NCBI GenBank assembly: GCA_003133075.1
Contig: PKZN01000100.1
Coordinates: 1 to 13,991, forward strand
Origin: Acidimicrobiaceae bacterium
Lineage (GTDB): Bacteria > Actinomycetota > Acidimicrobiia > Acidimicrobiales > RAAP-2
DNA: 13,991 bases
Direction of reading: 5' to 3'
Part shown: positions 1 through 6,864 of the stretch, piece by piece
Layout: each line of letters starts with the position of its first letter
How positions within the stretch are numbered: position 1 is the stretch's first letter
The notes under the pieces: model-generated
Database searches by the model: none
Seen by the model: only the letters and a program-made list of their open reading frames with translations
Told to the model about the DNA's origin: nothing
Position numbers and translations under genes: made by a program

Positions 1-950
1 TCGGCATCGTGACCGTATCGGGGGCGTCCGGTGACACGGTTGCCGTGGTGGGGTACTCGACCATCTCGACGGCGTACACCGCGCTCGAGACCGCCTTTGA
101 GGCGACCCCCGCAGGACAGGGTGTGACGTTTACGAACTCCTTCGGCGCCTCGGGCACGCAGGCCCAAGACGTCGCCGCGGGCCAGCCCGCGGACGTCGTG
201 AACTTCTCGTTGATCCCCGACATGAACACCGTCGTCAAAGCGGGCCTGGTCGCGAGAAGTTGGCAGAAGAACCCCACCAGCGCCGCGGAAGATGGCTTTG
301 TCGCTGACTCAACCGTGGTCATCGTGGTGCGTCCGGGCAATCCCCTCAACATCACCGGGTGGAACTCACTCACGCAGTCGGGTGTGCAGATTGTCACGCC
401 GGACCCGATCAGTTCGGGCAGCGCGAAGTGGAACCTGCTCGCCGCGTACTACTCCCAGGTCCTCCAGGGCAAGACCAAGACCGAGCCGCACAACTTCCTC
501 AACTCGGTCATCACCAACGTCGTCTCGGAGCCTTCGAGCGGCTCCAAGGCCCTTTCCACCTTCCTCGCCGGCACGGGTAACGTACTGTTGGCGTACGAGA
601 GTGACGCCCAAGAAGCGCTGGCGAAGGGTTCGAAGATCCAGATCATCTATCCCGCCCAGAACATCTTGATTCAGACGCCCGCGGCGTTGACCGTCACCGG
701 CTCGAACAACCCCGGCGCGGTAGCGTTCTTCCAGTTCCTCTTCTCATCGGCGGGTCAGACCATTCTCACGCAACAGGACTACCGGGCGACGTTGGCTGGA
801 CAGGCGAGCACTTTGAACAGTGCGTTCTACAATCCGGCCAAGTTGACCACGATCGCGAAGCTCGGCGGCTGGTCGAAGGTGTGGGCACAGTTCTTCTCCT
901 CGACTGGTCTCTTTACGAGGATCGAGAATGCCCACGGCTACACCACTTGA
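1..950 (+). CDS. Sulfate/thiosulfate ABC transporter substrate-binding protein (5' partial)
   Basis: Extracytoplasmic binding protein that would deliver sulfate or thiosulfate to the CysTW permease encoded just downstream. The visible 313+ residues carry the sulfate-binding-protein pattern: an N-terminal YSTISTAYTALETAFE stretch, NSFGASGTQAQDV, ADVVNFSL, the STVVIVVRPGNP strand, TPDPISSGSAKWNLLAAYY (equivalent to the family TPNPKTSGGARWN segment), and a C-terminal TPAALTV and AVAFFQFL region. A GTG occurs at 9, but the frame is open to the left edge (Gly-Ile precedes it), no ribosome-binding site can be seen and no signal peptide is present, so the true start with its secretion signal must lie outside the window. 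The TGA stop at 948-950 overlaps cysT by 23 bp. Family assignment is firm; whether it is the sbp or cysP type cannot be settled here. Confidence 0.9.
   Translation, partial: GIVTVSGASGDTVAVVGYSTISTAYTALETAFEATPAGQGVTFTNSFGASGTQAQDVAAGQPADVVNFSLIPDMNTVVKAGLVARSWQKNPTSAAEDGFVADSTVVIVVRPGNPLNITGWNSLTQSGVQIVTPDPISSGSAKWNLLAAYYSQVLQGKTKTEPHNFLNSVITNVVSEPSSGSKALSTFLAGTGNVLLAYESDAQEALAKGSKIQIIYPAQNILIQTPAALTVTGSNNPGAVAFFQFLFSSAGQTILTQQDYRATLAGQASTLNSAFYNPAKLTTIAKLGGWSKVWAQFFSSTGLFTRIENAHGYTT
915..920 (+). promoter_or_regulatory. Ribosome-binding site for cysT
   Basis: ACGAGG lies 7 nt before the ATG at 928, inside the 3' end of the binding-protein gene. It supports the 928 start over later in-frame GTG (1003) and ATG (1033) codons, neither of which has a clear Shine-Dalgarno sequence. 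Confidence 0.55.
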
Positions 951-1854
951 TACAACCTCGCTGAAGGTCCACTCGTCGCCAGCCCCATCGGGCTGGCGAC
1001 GAGTGGCGTCACGGCTCTCGTTACCCCTCCTGATGGGCGGTGGCGGCACCCTCATCGTCGCGTACCTCTCGATCATCGTGATCTTGCCGATCGCGGCGAT
1101 GGTGAGCCACGGCTTTTCGATCTCGATTGGGACCAAGGGCGCGTGGTTCGAGTTCTGGCGCTGGCACGTCGCGTTCGGATTCCGGACCTTCTGGGACGCC
1201 GTCACGGCCGTCGGGGCGCGTAACGCGATTCTTCTCTCACTGTGGCTTTCGCTCGCGGTCGCGACGATCAACGCGGTGATGGGGGTGGCGATTGCCTGGG
1301 TCTTGGTGCGCGATCGGTTCTTTGGGCGAACGTTTCTCGATTCGGTGATCGACCTGCCCTTCGCGCTACCGACCATCGTGGCGGGGGTGGTACTGCTCGC
1401 CATCTACGGGCCCGACAGCCCGATTCACGTTGACCTCTTCGAGACGTGGATGGGACTCATGCTGGCGTTACTCTTCGTCACGCTGCCCTTCTCGGTGCGC
1501 TCGGTTCAGCCGGTCCTGGCGTCCCTCGACCTCGACAGCGAGGCGGCGGCCCGCACCCTGGGGGCGGGTACCGTGCGGACCTTCGTCTCGGTGGTGCTGC
1601 CATCGCTGTGGCCTTCGGTGCTCGCCGGATTCGGCCTGGCCTTCGCGCGGGCGATCGGGGAGTTCGGCTCCATCTCGCTCATCGCCGGCGGCATCCCTCG
1701 CACCACCACCGCCTCGTACTACATCTTCAATCTGACCTCGGGATTCTTGTGGACCGACGCGGCTGCTGTCTCCACGGCGTTACTCGTGATCAGTTTGATC
1801 GTGCTGGTGAGCGCCAACGTCTTCTCGCGCAGATTCCAGAGGCGGCTGCTCTAA
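928..1854 (+). CDS. cysT: Sulfate ABC transporter permease CysT (CysU)
   Basis: Inner-membrane permease subunit forming the sulfate channel with CysW. The 308-residue protein has a hydrophilic N-terminus of about 38 residues, a first membrane segment near 41-60, and several more up to about 298. The ABC-permease EAA loop is at about 204-226 (SEAAARTLGAGTVRTF then VVLPS), followed by ARAIGEFGSISLIAGGIP, which is characteristic of CysT. The start at 928 is supported by ACGAGG upstream and by a 23-bp overlap with the binding-protein gene; the stop shares one base with the cysW ATG. Residues 14-27 are encoded by a perfect 17-bp inverted repeat (969-1006). Because this part of the protein is not conserved, a start downstream of the hairpin (GTG 1003 or ATG 1033) remains possible, although neither has a visible ribosome-binding site. 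Confidence 0.93.
   Translation: MPTATPLDTTSLKVHSSPAPSGWRRVASRLSLPLLMGGGGTLIVAYLSIIVILPIAAMVSHGFSISIGTKGAWFEFWRWHVAFGFRTFWDAVTAVGARNAILLSLWLSLAVATINAVMGVAIAWVLVRDRFFGRTFLDSVIDLPFALPTIVAGVVLLAIYGPDSPIHVDLFETWMGLMLALLFVTLPFSVRSVQPVLASLDLDSEAAARTLGAGTVRTFVSVVLPSLWPSVLAGFGLAFARAIGEFGSISLIAGGIPRTTTASYYIFNLTSGFLWTDAAAVSTALLVISLIVLVSANVFSRRFQRRLL
969..1006 (+). repeat. Perfect 17-bp inverted repeat (hairpin) at the binding-protein/cysT junction
   Basis: Left arm CCACTCGTCGCCAGCCC (969-985), loop CATC (986-989), right arm GGGCTGGCGACGAGTGG (990-1006); all 17 pairs match. It starts 18 nt after the binding-protein stop and lies within the first 27 codons of cysT. No T-run follows, so a classical intrinsic terminator is unlikely. 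By analogy with hairpins after other ABC binding-protein genes, it may stabilise or partially terminate the mRNA so that the binding protein is made in excess over the permeases. That role is an inference. Confidence 0.85.
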
Positions 1855-2666
1855 TGCGCGCTCGCTGGACGTTACGCACCGTCGTGTTGGCCTACCTCGG
1901 GATCTTGATCGGGCTGCCCGTCGTCTTTCTCGTCCTGAAGGCGTTCGGTCACGGCTTCGGGGCGTTCTGGGGTGAGGTGACCCAGACCGACGCGCTCTCC
2001 GCGCTCAAGCTCTCCTTAATCATTGCGGCGGTGGCGGTGCCGATCAACACGGTCGTGGGGGTCGGCGCCGCGCTGTTGATCGCCCGACACGACTTCATCG
2101 GCAAGCGGATCTTCGACACCATCTTCGACGTGCCCGTGGCGATCTCGCCGATCATCATCGGCGTCTCCTTGGTGCTGGCGTACTCGCGGATCGGGTGGTT
2201 CGGCGCACCGCTCGCCCGCTGGGGCCTCAACGTGCTCTTCACCCCGCTCGGCGTGGCGCTCGCGACGATGTCGGTGTCGCTGCCCTACGTGCTGCGTTCG
2301 ATCGTGCCGGTGTTGACCGAGATCGGCCAGGACCAAGAACACGCGGCGCGCACCCTCGGGGCCGGGCGGCTGCGGATCTTCTGGAACGTGACGTTGCCGT
2401 CGATCCGCTGGGCCGTGCTCTACGGCGTCACGCTCACCATCGCGCGCACCCTCGGCGAGTTCGGGGCGGTGCTCGTGGTCTCGGGCAACATCACCGGCGT
2501 CACCCAGACGCTGCCGATCTACATCTACGACAGCTGGGACCAGCGTTTTGACGTGCTCGGGTCCTACTCGGGCGCGCTGGTGCTGGCATTAATCTCGGTA
2601 GCGGTCCTCTCGATACTGGCCGTGCTCCGCCGAAGAGAAAGAAAGCTCCTTGTCGATTTCGCTTAG
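1854..2666 (+). CDS. cysW: Sulfate ABC transporter permease CysW
   Basis: Second membrane subunit of the sulfate importer, pairing with CysT. The 270-residue protein begins at the ATG sharing base 1854 with the cysT stop (TAATG); AGGCGG sits about 8 nt upstream. The same frame is open further upstream to about 1446, but that part only shadows cysT. There are about six hydrophobic segments, beginning with VLAYLGILIGLPVVFLVLKA at 11-30. The EAA loop is at about 162-182 (EHAARTLGAGRLRIFW then TLPS), followed by ARTLGEFGAVLVVSGNITG and TLPIYIYDSWD, a combination diagnostic of CysW. The stop overlaps cysA by 17 bp, so cysT, cysW and cysA are almost certainly translationally coupled. Confidence 0.94.
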   Translation: MRARWTLRTVVLAYLGILIGLPVVFLVLKAFGHGFGAFWGEVTQTDALSALKLSLIIAAVAVPINTVVGVGAALLIARHDFIGKRIFDTIFDVPVAISPIIIGVSLVLAYSRIGWFGAPLARWGLNVLFTPLGVALATMSVSLPYVLRSIVPVLTEIGQDQEHAARTLGAGRLRIFWNVTLPSIRWAVLYGVTLTIARTLGEFGAVLVVSGNITGVTQTLPIYIYDSWDQRFDVLGSYSGALVLALISVAVLSILAVLRRRERKLLVDFA

Positions 2667-3594
2667 TCATCTCACCAAGCACTACGGCAAGACGAACGCC
2701 GTCAACGACGTGAGCGCCGAAATCGGCCACGGGTCCTTGACGGCCATCCTCGGACCGTCGGGGTCGGGCAAGTCCACGTTGTTAAAGCTCATCAGCGGAC
2801 TCGAGCGCCCCGACGAAGGGACGGTCGTGATCGACGGCGATGACGTCACCAAGGTCGATCCGCGACACCGCGACATTGGTTTTTGCTTCCAGCACTACGC
2901 CCCCTTTCGCCACATGAACGTCGCGAAGAACGTGGCATTCGGCCTGAAGGTGCGTCGTCGGCCCGCGAAGGAGATCGACGCGCGGGTTGATGAGCTGCTC
3001 GCGCTGGTGAAGCTCGAGGGCAAGGCGAAGAGCTACCCGTCCCAGCTCTCGGGCGGCGAGCGCCAGCGCATGGCCCTGGCGCGCGCCCTGGCGATCGAGC
3101 CGCGAGTGTTGTTACTCGACGAGCCCTTCGGCGCGCTCGACGCCGTGGTGCGCGCGGAGTTGCGCCACTGGTTAAAGGAACTCCACGGTCAGATCCACGT
3201 CACGACGGTCCTCGTCACCCACGACCAGCAAGAGGCTATGGAAGTCGCCGACCAACTGATCGTAATGAGGTCCGGCCGCGTCGTGCAGTCCGGTAATCCG
3301 CTCTCGCTCTACGAGAGTCCGGCAACGGACTTCGTGCACGAGTTCCTGGGACCCTCGACGATGTTCCAGGGCCAGGTGACGCGTCCGCACGACCTCGAAT
3401 TGGTCTCGGTCTACCAGGGCACCGTCAAGGGCCGCATCACCTCAATCGTCTCGCTCGGCTTCGAGGCGCAGGTGACCGTAGAACTCAGCGACGGCACGAC
3501 GACTTGGGTGCAGTTGAGTCGCAACGAAATCTCCACCATGGGACTTCGCGTCGCGCTGCTCGTCGGCGTGCGGCGTCGCGAGGACGACGTTTAA
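2650..3594 (+). CDS. cysA: Sulfate/thiosulfate ABC transporter ATP-binding protein CysA
   Basis: Cytoplasmic ATPase that drives CysTW-mediated sulfate import. In the 314-residue product: Walker A GPSGSGKST at 35-43, Q-loop CFQHYAPF with Gln81, signature LSGGERQ at 133-139, Walker B VLLLDEP at 153-159 with the D-loop GALD, and switch His191 in VTHDQQEAME. A C-terminal regulatory/TOBE-like part (about 236-308) contains the RPHDLEL element typical of CysA. The start is a TTG at 2650 inside the end of cysW, preceded only by a weak purine-rich AGAGAAAGAAAG; MSISLSHLTKHYG is the expected N-terminus for the family and no later start would keep the first strand. TTA leucine codons occur in conserved positions. 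The gene is followed by a strong hairpin between convergent operons. Confidence 0.94.
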   Translation: MSISLSHLTKHYGKTNAVNDVSAEIGHGSLTAILGPSGSGKSTLLKLISGLERPDEGTVVIDGDDVTKVDPRHRDIGFCFQHYAPFRHMNVAKNVAFGLKVRRRPAKEIDARVDELLALVKLEGKAKSYPSQLSGGERQRMALARALAIEPRVLLLDEPFGALDAVVRAELRHWLKELHGQIHVTTVLVTHDQQEAMEVADQLIVMRSGRVVQSGNPLSLYESPATDFVHEFLGPSTMFQGQVTRPHDLELVSVYQGTVKGRITSIVSLGFEAQVTVELSDGTTTWVQLSRNEISTMGLRVALLVGVRRREDDV

Positions 3595-3607
3595 CTCGAC
3601 GCGGGGG

Positions 3608-3654
3608 CTCTCGGGACCCGCTCGCGAGCGCGACTAACGAGCGAGTCCCGAGAG
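3608..3654. terminator. Hairpin, probable bidirectional terminator between convergent operons
   Basis: Left arm CTCTCGGGAC plus CGCTCG (3608-3617, 3619-3624) pairs with CGAGCG plus GTCCCGAGAG (3638-3643, 3645-3654): 16 pairs with one C/A mismatch at 3618/3644 and a 13-nt loop. It lies 13 nt after the cysA stop and 2 nt beyond the stop codon of the opposite-strand monooxygenase gene. There is no U-tract on either side, so termination may be of the U-less kind seen in actinobacteria, or the stem may act as an mRNA 3'-end stabiliser. Confidence 0.75.
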
Positions 3655-3656
3655 GA

Positions 3657-5000
3657 TTACCGCGAGACCGCCTCGGCGTACTCCCGCACGTTTCGGTTCT
3701 CGGGCCGCGCGAGCCCGTAGTGGTCGCGCAGCGTCGCGCCGGTGTACTCGCGTCGAAAGAGGCCGCGCGATCGCAGCAGCGGCACGACGTGCTCGACGAA
3801 GAGTTCGAGTCCCGACGGCAGCAGTGGCGGCATGATGTTAAAGCCGTCGGCCGCGCCGTTGGTGAACCACTCTTCGATGGTGTCGGCGATCTGTTCGGGC
3901 GTGCCCGCCTGCGTGAAGTGCCCGCGGCCGCCGCCGAGTCGACCGATGAGTTGACGGACGGTCAGGTGCTCTCGGCGTCCGAGTTCGACGATGAGCGAGT
4001 AGCGACTCTTGAAGTCCTCGATCTCGCTCTCGGCCGGCAGGTCCGCGGGTAGTTCGCTGTCGAGGTCCAGCTCGGCGACCGGGACGCGGAGGAGTCCGGC
4101 GAGCATGCGTTGTCCGTGCTCGTGGACGATGTTCGCCTCGAGTTCGGCTTCGCGCTCCTTCGCCTCCGCCACGGTGCTGCCGATGATGGGCACGATGCCC
4201 GGCAGAATCTTGATGGTGTCGGTGTCACGACCCACACGCCGGGTGCGCGATTTGAGGTCGTGGTAGAAGGCTTGGGCGTCACCGAGGGTCTGTTGGGCGG
4301 TGAAGACGGCCTCGGCGTAGCGCGCGGCGAGGTCCTTGCCGTCGTCGGAGGATCCGGCCTGGACGAGCAGCGGGTACGCCTGGGGCGAGCGAGGACTGTT
4401 GAGCGCCCCGGCGACCGAGAAGTACTTACCCTCGTGCGCGGCGGGGTGAATCTTCGAGTTGTCGCCCCACACGCCGGCGCCCTTGTCGGCGACGACGACG
4501 TCGTCCTCCCAGCTGTCCCAGAGCTTCAAGGTGACGTCGATGAACTCCGCCGCCCGGGCGTAGCGCTCGGCGTGCAGCGGCTGTTCGTCGACGCCGAAGT
4601 TTCTCGCGGCTTCGACCCCGGCGGTCGTGACGATGTTCCAGCCCGCTCGACCGTTGCTGACGTGATCGAGCGCGGAGAAGCGGCGCGCGAGGTTATAGGG
4701 CGAGTTGTACGACGTCGAGGCGGTCGCGATCAGTCCCACGTGCTCGGTCACCAGCGCCAGGGCCGTCAAGAGGGTGAGGGGCTCGATGACGCCCGAAGGA
4801 CGCTGGGCCACGTTGCCAAACATGACGGGACCGTCGGCCAGAAAGAGCGAGTCGAACGTGCCGCGCTCGGCGATCTGCGCGAGTCGCTGGAAATGCGCGA
4901 CGTCGGTGGTCGCGGTGGGGTCGCTCTCGGGCAGTCGCCACGACGCTTCGTGGTGTCCGGTGCCCATGAGAAAGGCGTTGAGGTGCAGTTGACGGGTCAT
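3657..5000 (-). CDS. FMN-dependent monooxygenase, NtaA/SnaA/DszA/SoxA family (LLM class)
   Basis: Two-component luciferase-like monooxygenase that would use FMNH2 and O2; family members oxidise nitrilotriacetate (NtaA), dibenzothiophene sulfone (DszA) or pristinamycin precursors (SnaA). The 447 residues show the family pattern: LNAFLMGTGHHEASWR at 7-22, FDSLFLADGPVMFG at 49-62, ATASTSYNSPYNLARRFSAL at 92-111, DHVSNGRAGWNIVTT at 112-126, LLVQAGSSDDGKDLAARYAE at 211-230, and a C-terminal GTPEQIADTIEEWF and NIMPPLLPSG. The ATG at 5000 has AAGGAG upstream, which overlaps the TAA stop of the ATPase gene, so this is the last gene of the transporter operon. Next to a sulfonate-type importer, a carbon-sulfur bond cleaving role is plausible, but the substrate cannot be read from sequence. 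No flavin reductase of the usual DszD/SsuE type is in the window. Confidence 0.9.
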   Translation of the reverse strand: MTRQLHLNAFLMGTGHHEASWRLPESDPTATTDVAHFQRLAQIAERGTFDSLFLADGPVMFGNVAQRPSGVIEPLTLLTALALVTEHVGLIATASTSYNSPYNLARRFSALDHVSNGRAGWNIVTTAGVEAARNFGVDEQPLHAERYARAAEFIDVTLKLWDSWEDDVVVADKGAGVWGDNSKIHPAAHEGKYFSVAGALNSPRSPQAYPLLVQAGSSDDGKDLAARYAEAVFTAQQTLGDAQAFYHDLKSRTRRVGRDTDTIKILPGIVPIIGSTVAEAKEREAELEANIVHEHGQRMLAGLLRVPVAELDLDSELPADLPAESEIEDFKSRYSLIVELGRREHLTVRQLIGRLGGGRGHFTQAGTPEQIADTIEEWFTNGAADGFNIMPPLLPSGLELFVEHVVPLLRSRGLFRREYTGATLRDHYGLARPENRNVREYAEAVSR

Positions 5001-5011
5001 GGTGGTGCTCT

Positions 5012-5018
5012 CTCCTTA
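5012..5018 (-). promoter_or_regulatory. Combined stop codon and ribosome-binding site (TAAGGAG) before the monooxygenase gene
   Basis: On the - strand, TAAGGAG contains the TAA stop of the ATPase gene (5018-5016) and the Shine-Dalgarno AAGGAG (5017-5012), 11 nt before the ATG at 5000. This implies translational coupling and fixes the start. Confidence 0.7.
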
Positions 5019-5888
5019 GATAGTGGGTGGGGGTGTTGGATCGTCGCTGCGGCGTCGCCCCGGCGACGTGGTCGCGAGGCGTGTGGTCTCGAAGTCCGCT
5101 TCGCTCGCCTCGCTGGGCGCCACGGTCGATCGCGGCGGCCGCTCTTCGACGCCGAGCTCTCGTAAGAGTCGGTGTCGTAGTTCGACGAAGGCCGCGTCGC
5201 CGCGGTCCCTCGGTCGCTCGAGGTCGATGCGCACGTCGAGCGAGATGGCGCCATCCACCAGCACGACCGCGCGGTCGGCCAAGAGGAGTGCCTCGTCGAC
5301 GTCGTGGGTCACGAGCAGGACCGCGGGTCGGTGCCGCTCGCAGAGACGTTGTAAGAGCGCGTGCATCTTGATGCGCGTCAGTGCGTCGAGCGCGCCGAAG
5401 GGTTCATCGAGCAGCATCAACTGGGGCTCGCGCACGAGCGCGCGAGCGAGCGCGACGCGTTGGGCCTCGCCGCCCGAGAGCGTGAGGGGCCAGTCCCTCG
5501 CGTGCTCGGCGAGTTCCACCTCGCCCAGGGCGTCGAGTCCCTTGGCCTTGAGCGCTCCCGCGCCGTCCTCCCCGGGGCGAAGGCCGAGGAGCACGTTGGC
5601 CAGCACGCGTTGCCAGGGGATGAGACGCGCCTCTTGAAAGACGACCGCGCGGCGCTCGGGTACCAGCACGTCGCCCTCGTACTCGGTGTCGAGTCCGCCG
5701 AGAATGCGCAACAAGGTGCTCTTGCCGGTGCCGCTTCGCCCCAACAGCGCCACGAACTCGTCGCCCTCGATGGTGAGGTTCACGTCGCGCAGTACTTCAC
5801 GGTCGTTGAATCGTCGCCGCACGTTGGTCGCGATGACGGCGAACCCTTCGGCCGAGACGACCGGTGCGCTTTCTTGGCGTCGACGCAT
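5016..5888 (-). CDS. ABC transporter ATP-binding protein, SsuB/TauB/NrtD type
   Basis: ATPase of an aliphatic sulfonate/taurine/nitrate-type importer. The 290-residue product shows Walker A GRSGTGKST at 50-58, Q-loop VVFQEARLIPW with Gln85, signature LSGGEAQRVALARAL starting at 137, Walker B LMLLDEP at 157-163 with GALD, and switch His195 in LLVTHDVDEA. FQEARLIPW matches the SsuB-type Q-loop closely. The ATG at 5888 overlaps the permease TGA by one base (TGATG); the same frame is open further upstream but only shadows the permease. A hydrophilic C-terminal tail of about 40 residues (after about 250, rich in S, T, P and R) exceeds the usual family length and is probably disordered. The stop overlaps the ribosome-binding site of the following monooxygenase gene. 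Confidence 0.92.
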   Translation of the reverse strand: MRRRQESAPVVSAEGFAVIATNVRRRFNDREVLRDVNLTIEGDEFVALLGRSGTGKSTLLRILGGLDTEYEGDVLVPERRAVVFQEARLIPWQRVLANVLLGLRPGEDGAGALKAKGLDALGEVELAEHARDWPLTLSGGEAQRVALARALVREPQLMLLDEPFGALDALTRIKMHALLQRLCERHRPAVLLVTHDVDEALLLADRAVVLVDGAISLDVRIDLERPRDRGDAAFVELRHRLLRELGVEERPPRSTVAPSEASEADFETTRLATTSPGRRRSDDPTPPPTI

Positions 5889-6772
5889 CAGGCCCCCGCG
5901 TAGCCGCGTCGCCACGTGAGCAGTCGGCGTTCGAGGAGTCGCACGAAGGCGTCGGCCAGAATGCCGAGCAGCGCGTAGATGGCGAGCCCCATCATCATGA
6001 TGTCGGTGCGCCCGGTCGTTTGGGCTTGCATGATGAGATAGCCGATACCACTTTGTGCGTTGATCTCCTCGGCCACGATGACGATCAGCCAGCACCCCAC
6101 CAACGCGAGGCGCAGTCCGACTAAGAAGTTGGGGAGCGCCCCGGGCAGGATGACCCGACGCACCAGCCCCCAGCGCGAGAGCCCGAAGGTCTGTCCGGCC
6201 TCGACCAGTTTCGAATCGACGCCCCTGATGCCCGCGAACGTGTTGATGTAGACCGCGAAGGTGCTGCCGAGCGCGATGAGGAAGACCTTGGGGACCTCGC
6301 CCACGCCGAACCAGATGATCGCGAGGGGCACCAGACCGAGGATCGGCACCGCGCGCGCCGCTTGAATGACCGGATCGAGGAGATCCTCGCCGACCCAGAA
6401 GAGCCCCGAAATCACCGCGAAGGTGAGGCCGATCGCCGTGCCGAGGCCCAACCCTTCGGCGACGCGCTGGAGCGAGATGAGCAGATTGGGCTGAAGGACA
6501 CCCTCGGCCCACAGCTGTCGCGCAGCGTCAAAGACCGCGACGGGCGAGGCGACTTCGAAACTCGTAAAGACCCCTAGCGAGCAGGCGAGTTGCCAGACGC
6601 CGAGCACGATCAATGGACCGACGGTGCGCCGAAGGAGTCGCGGCACGTGCCAGCGCCGTCGACGACGACCGCGCGGGACCGGGGTGGTGAGCGCGATGAC
6701 GTCGCTGGTGCGCGCGTCTCGGTCGTCGCTCTCGCGGCGTGGACGTTGCGTCAACAGATCAGTGACCGACAT
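5888..6772 (-). CDS. ABC transporter permease, SsuC/TauC type
   Basis: Membrane subunit of the sulfonate/taurine-type importer encoded with the ATPase and binding protein on either side. It has 294 residues. The N-terminal 45 residues are charged and contain an Arg cluster (RGRRRRR at 35-41), followed by a hydrophobic segment near 52-69 and about five more. AVPILGLVPLAIIWFG at 141-156 and the EAA loop EAGQTFGLSRWGLVRRVILP at 191-210 are typical of the SsuC/TauC/NrtB family, as is IVIVAEEINAQSGIGYLI at 230-247. The ATG at 6772 is preceded by AAAGG about 10 nt upstream. The gap to the upstream binding-protein gene holds a hairpin; the downstream ATPase overlaps by one base. Substrate specificity among sulfonates, taurine and sulfate esters is not determinable here. 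Confidence 0.92.
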   Translation of the reverse strand: MSVTDLLTQRPRRESDDRDARTSDVIALTTPVPRGRRRRRWHVPRLLRRTVGPLIVLGVWQLACSLGVFTSFEVASPVAVFDAARQLWAEGVLQPNLLISLQRVAEGLGLGTAIGLTFAVISGLFWVGEDLLDPVIQAARAVPILGLVPLAIIWFGVGEVPKVFLIALGSTFAVYINTFAGIRGVDSKLVEAGQTFGLSRWGLVRRVILPGALPNFLVGLRLALVGCWLIVIVAEEINAQSGIGYLIMQAQTTGRTDIMMMGLAIYALLGILADAFVRLLERRLLTWRRGYAGA

Positions 6773-6806
6773 GGCGACTGCCTTTCTTCATCGAGGAGGG
6801 GTGACC

Positions 6807-6837
6807 GAGGGGAGCGACCAATTGCGGCACTCCCCTC
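6807..6837 (-). repeat. Intercistronic hairpin between binding-protein and permease genes
   Basis: GAGGGGAG (6807-6814) and CTCCCCTC (6830-6837) form a perfect 8-bp, GC-rich inverted repeat with a 15-nt loop in the 92-bp gap between the binding-protein stop (6865) and the permease start (6772). No T-run follows. As with the cys operon hairpin, it may reduce readthrough or stabilise the upstream mRNA to favour binding-protein output (inference). Confidence 0.55.
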
Positions 6838-6864
6838 AGCCGGGGACCTAGCAGTGTGTGGCGC

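Noticed and set aside
744..1403. 219-codon - strand frame opposite the binding-protein/cysT junction
   Set aside because: Shadow of two genes with clear family motifs; no domain or start signal. It partly owes its existence to the symmetric hairpin region.
1446..1853. Upstream extension of the cysW frame
   Set aside because: It overlaps cysT and has no membrane-protein character; ATG 1854 at the TAATG junction is the natural start.
4110..5165. Open + strand frame of 351 codons opposite the monooxygenase gene
   Set aside because: Its product (VRRRGGRDQ- and VLGHQRQG-type stretches) has no recognisable domain and lies antisense to a gene with full family motifs; long antisense frames are common at high GC.
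5889..6512. N-terminal extension of the SsuB-like ATPase frame to 498 codons
   Set aside because: The extension overlaps the permease completely and is Arg/Gly-rich; the ATPase domain begins properly at ATG 5888.
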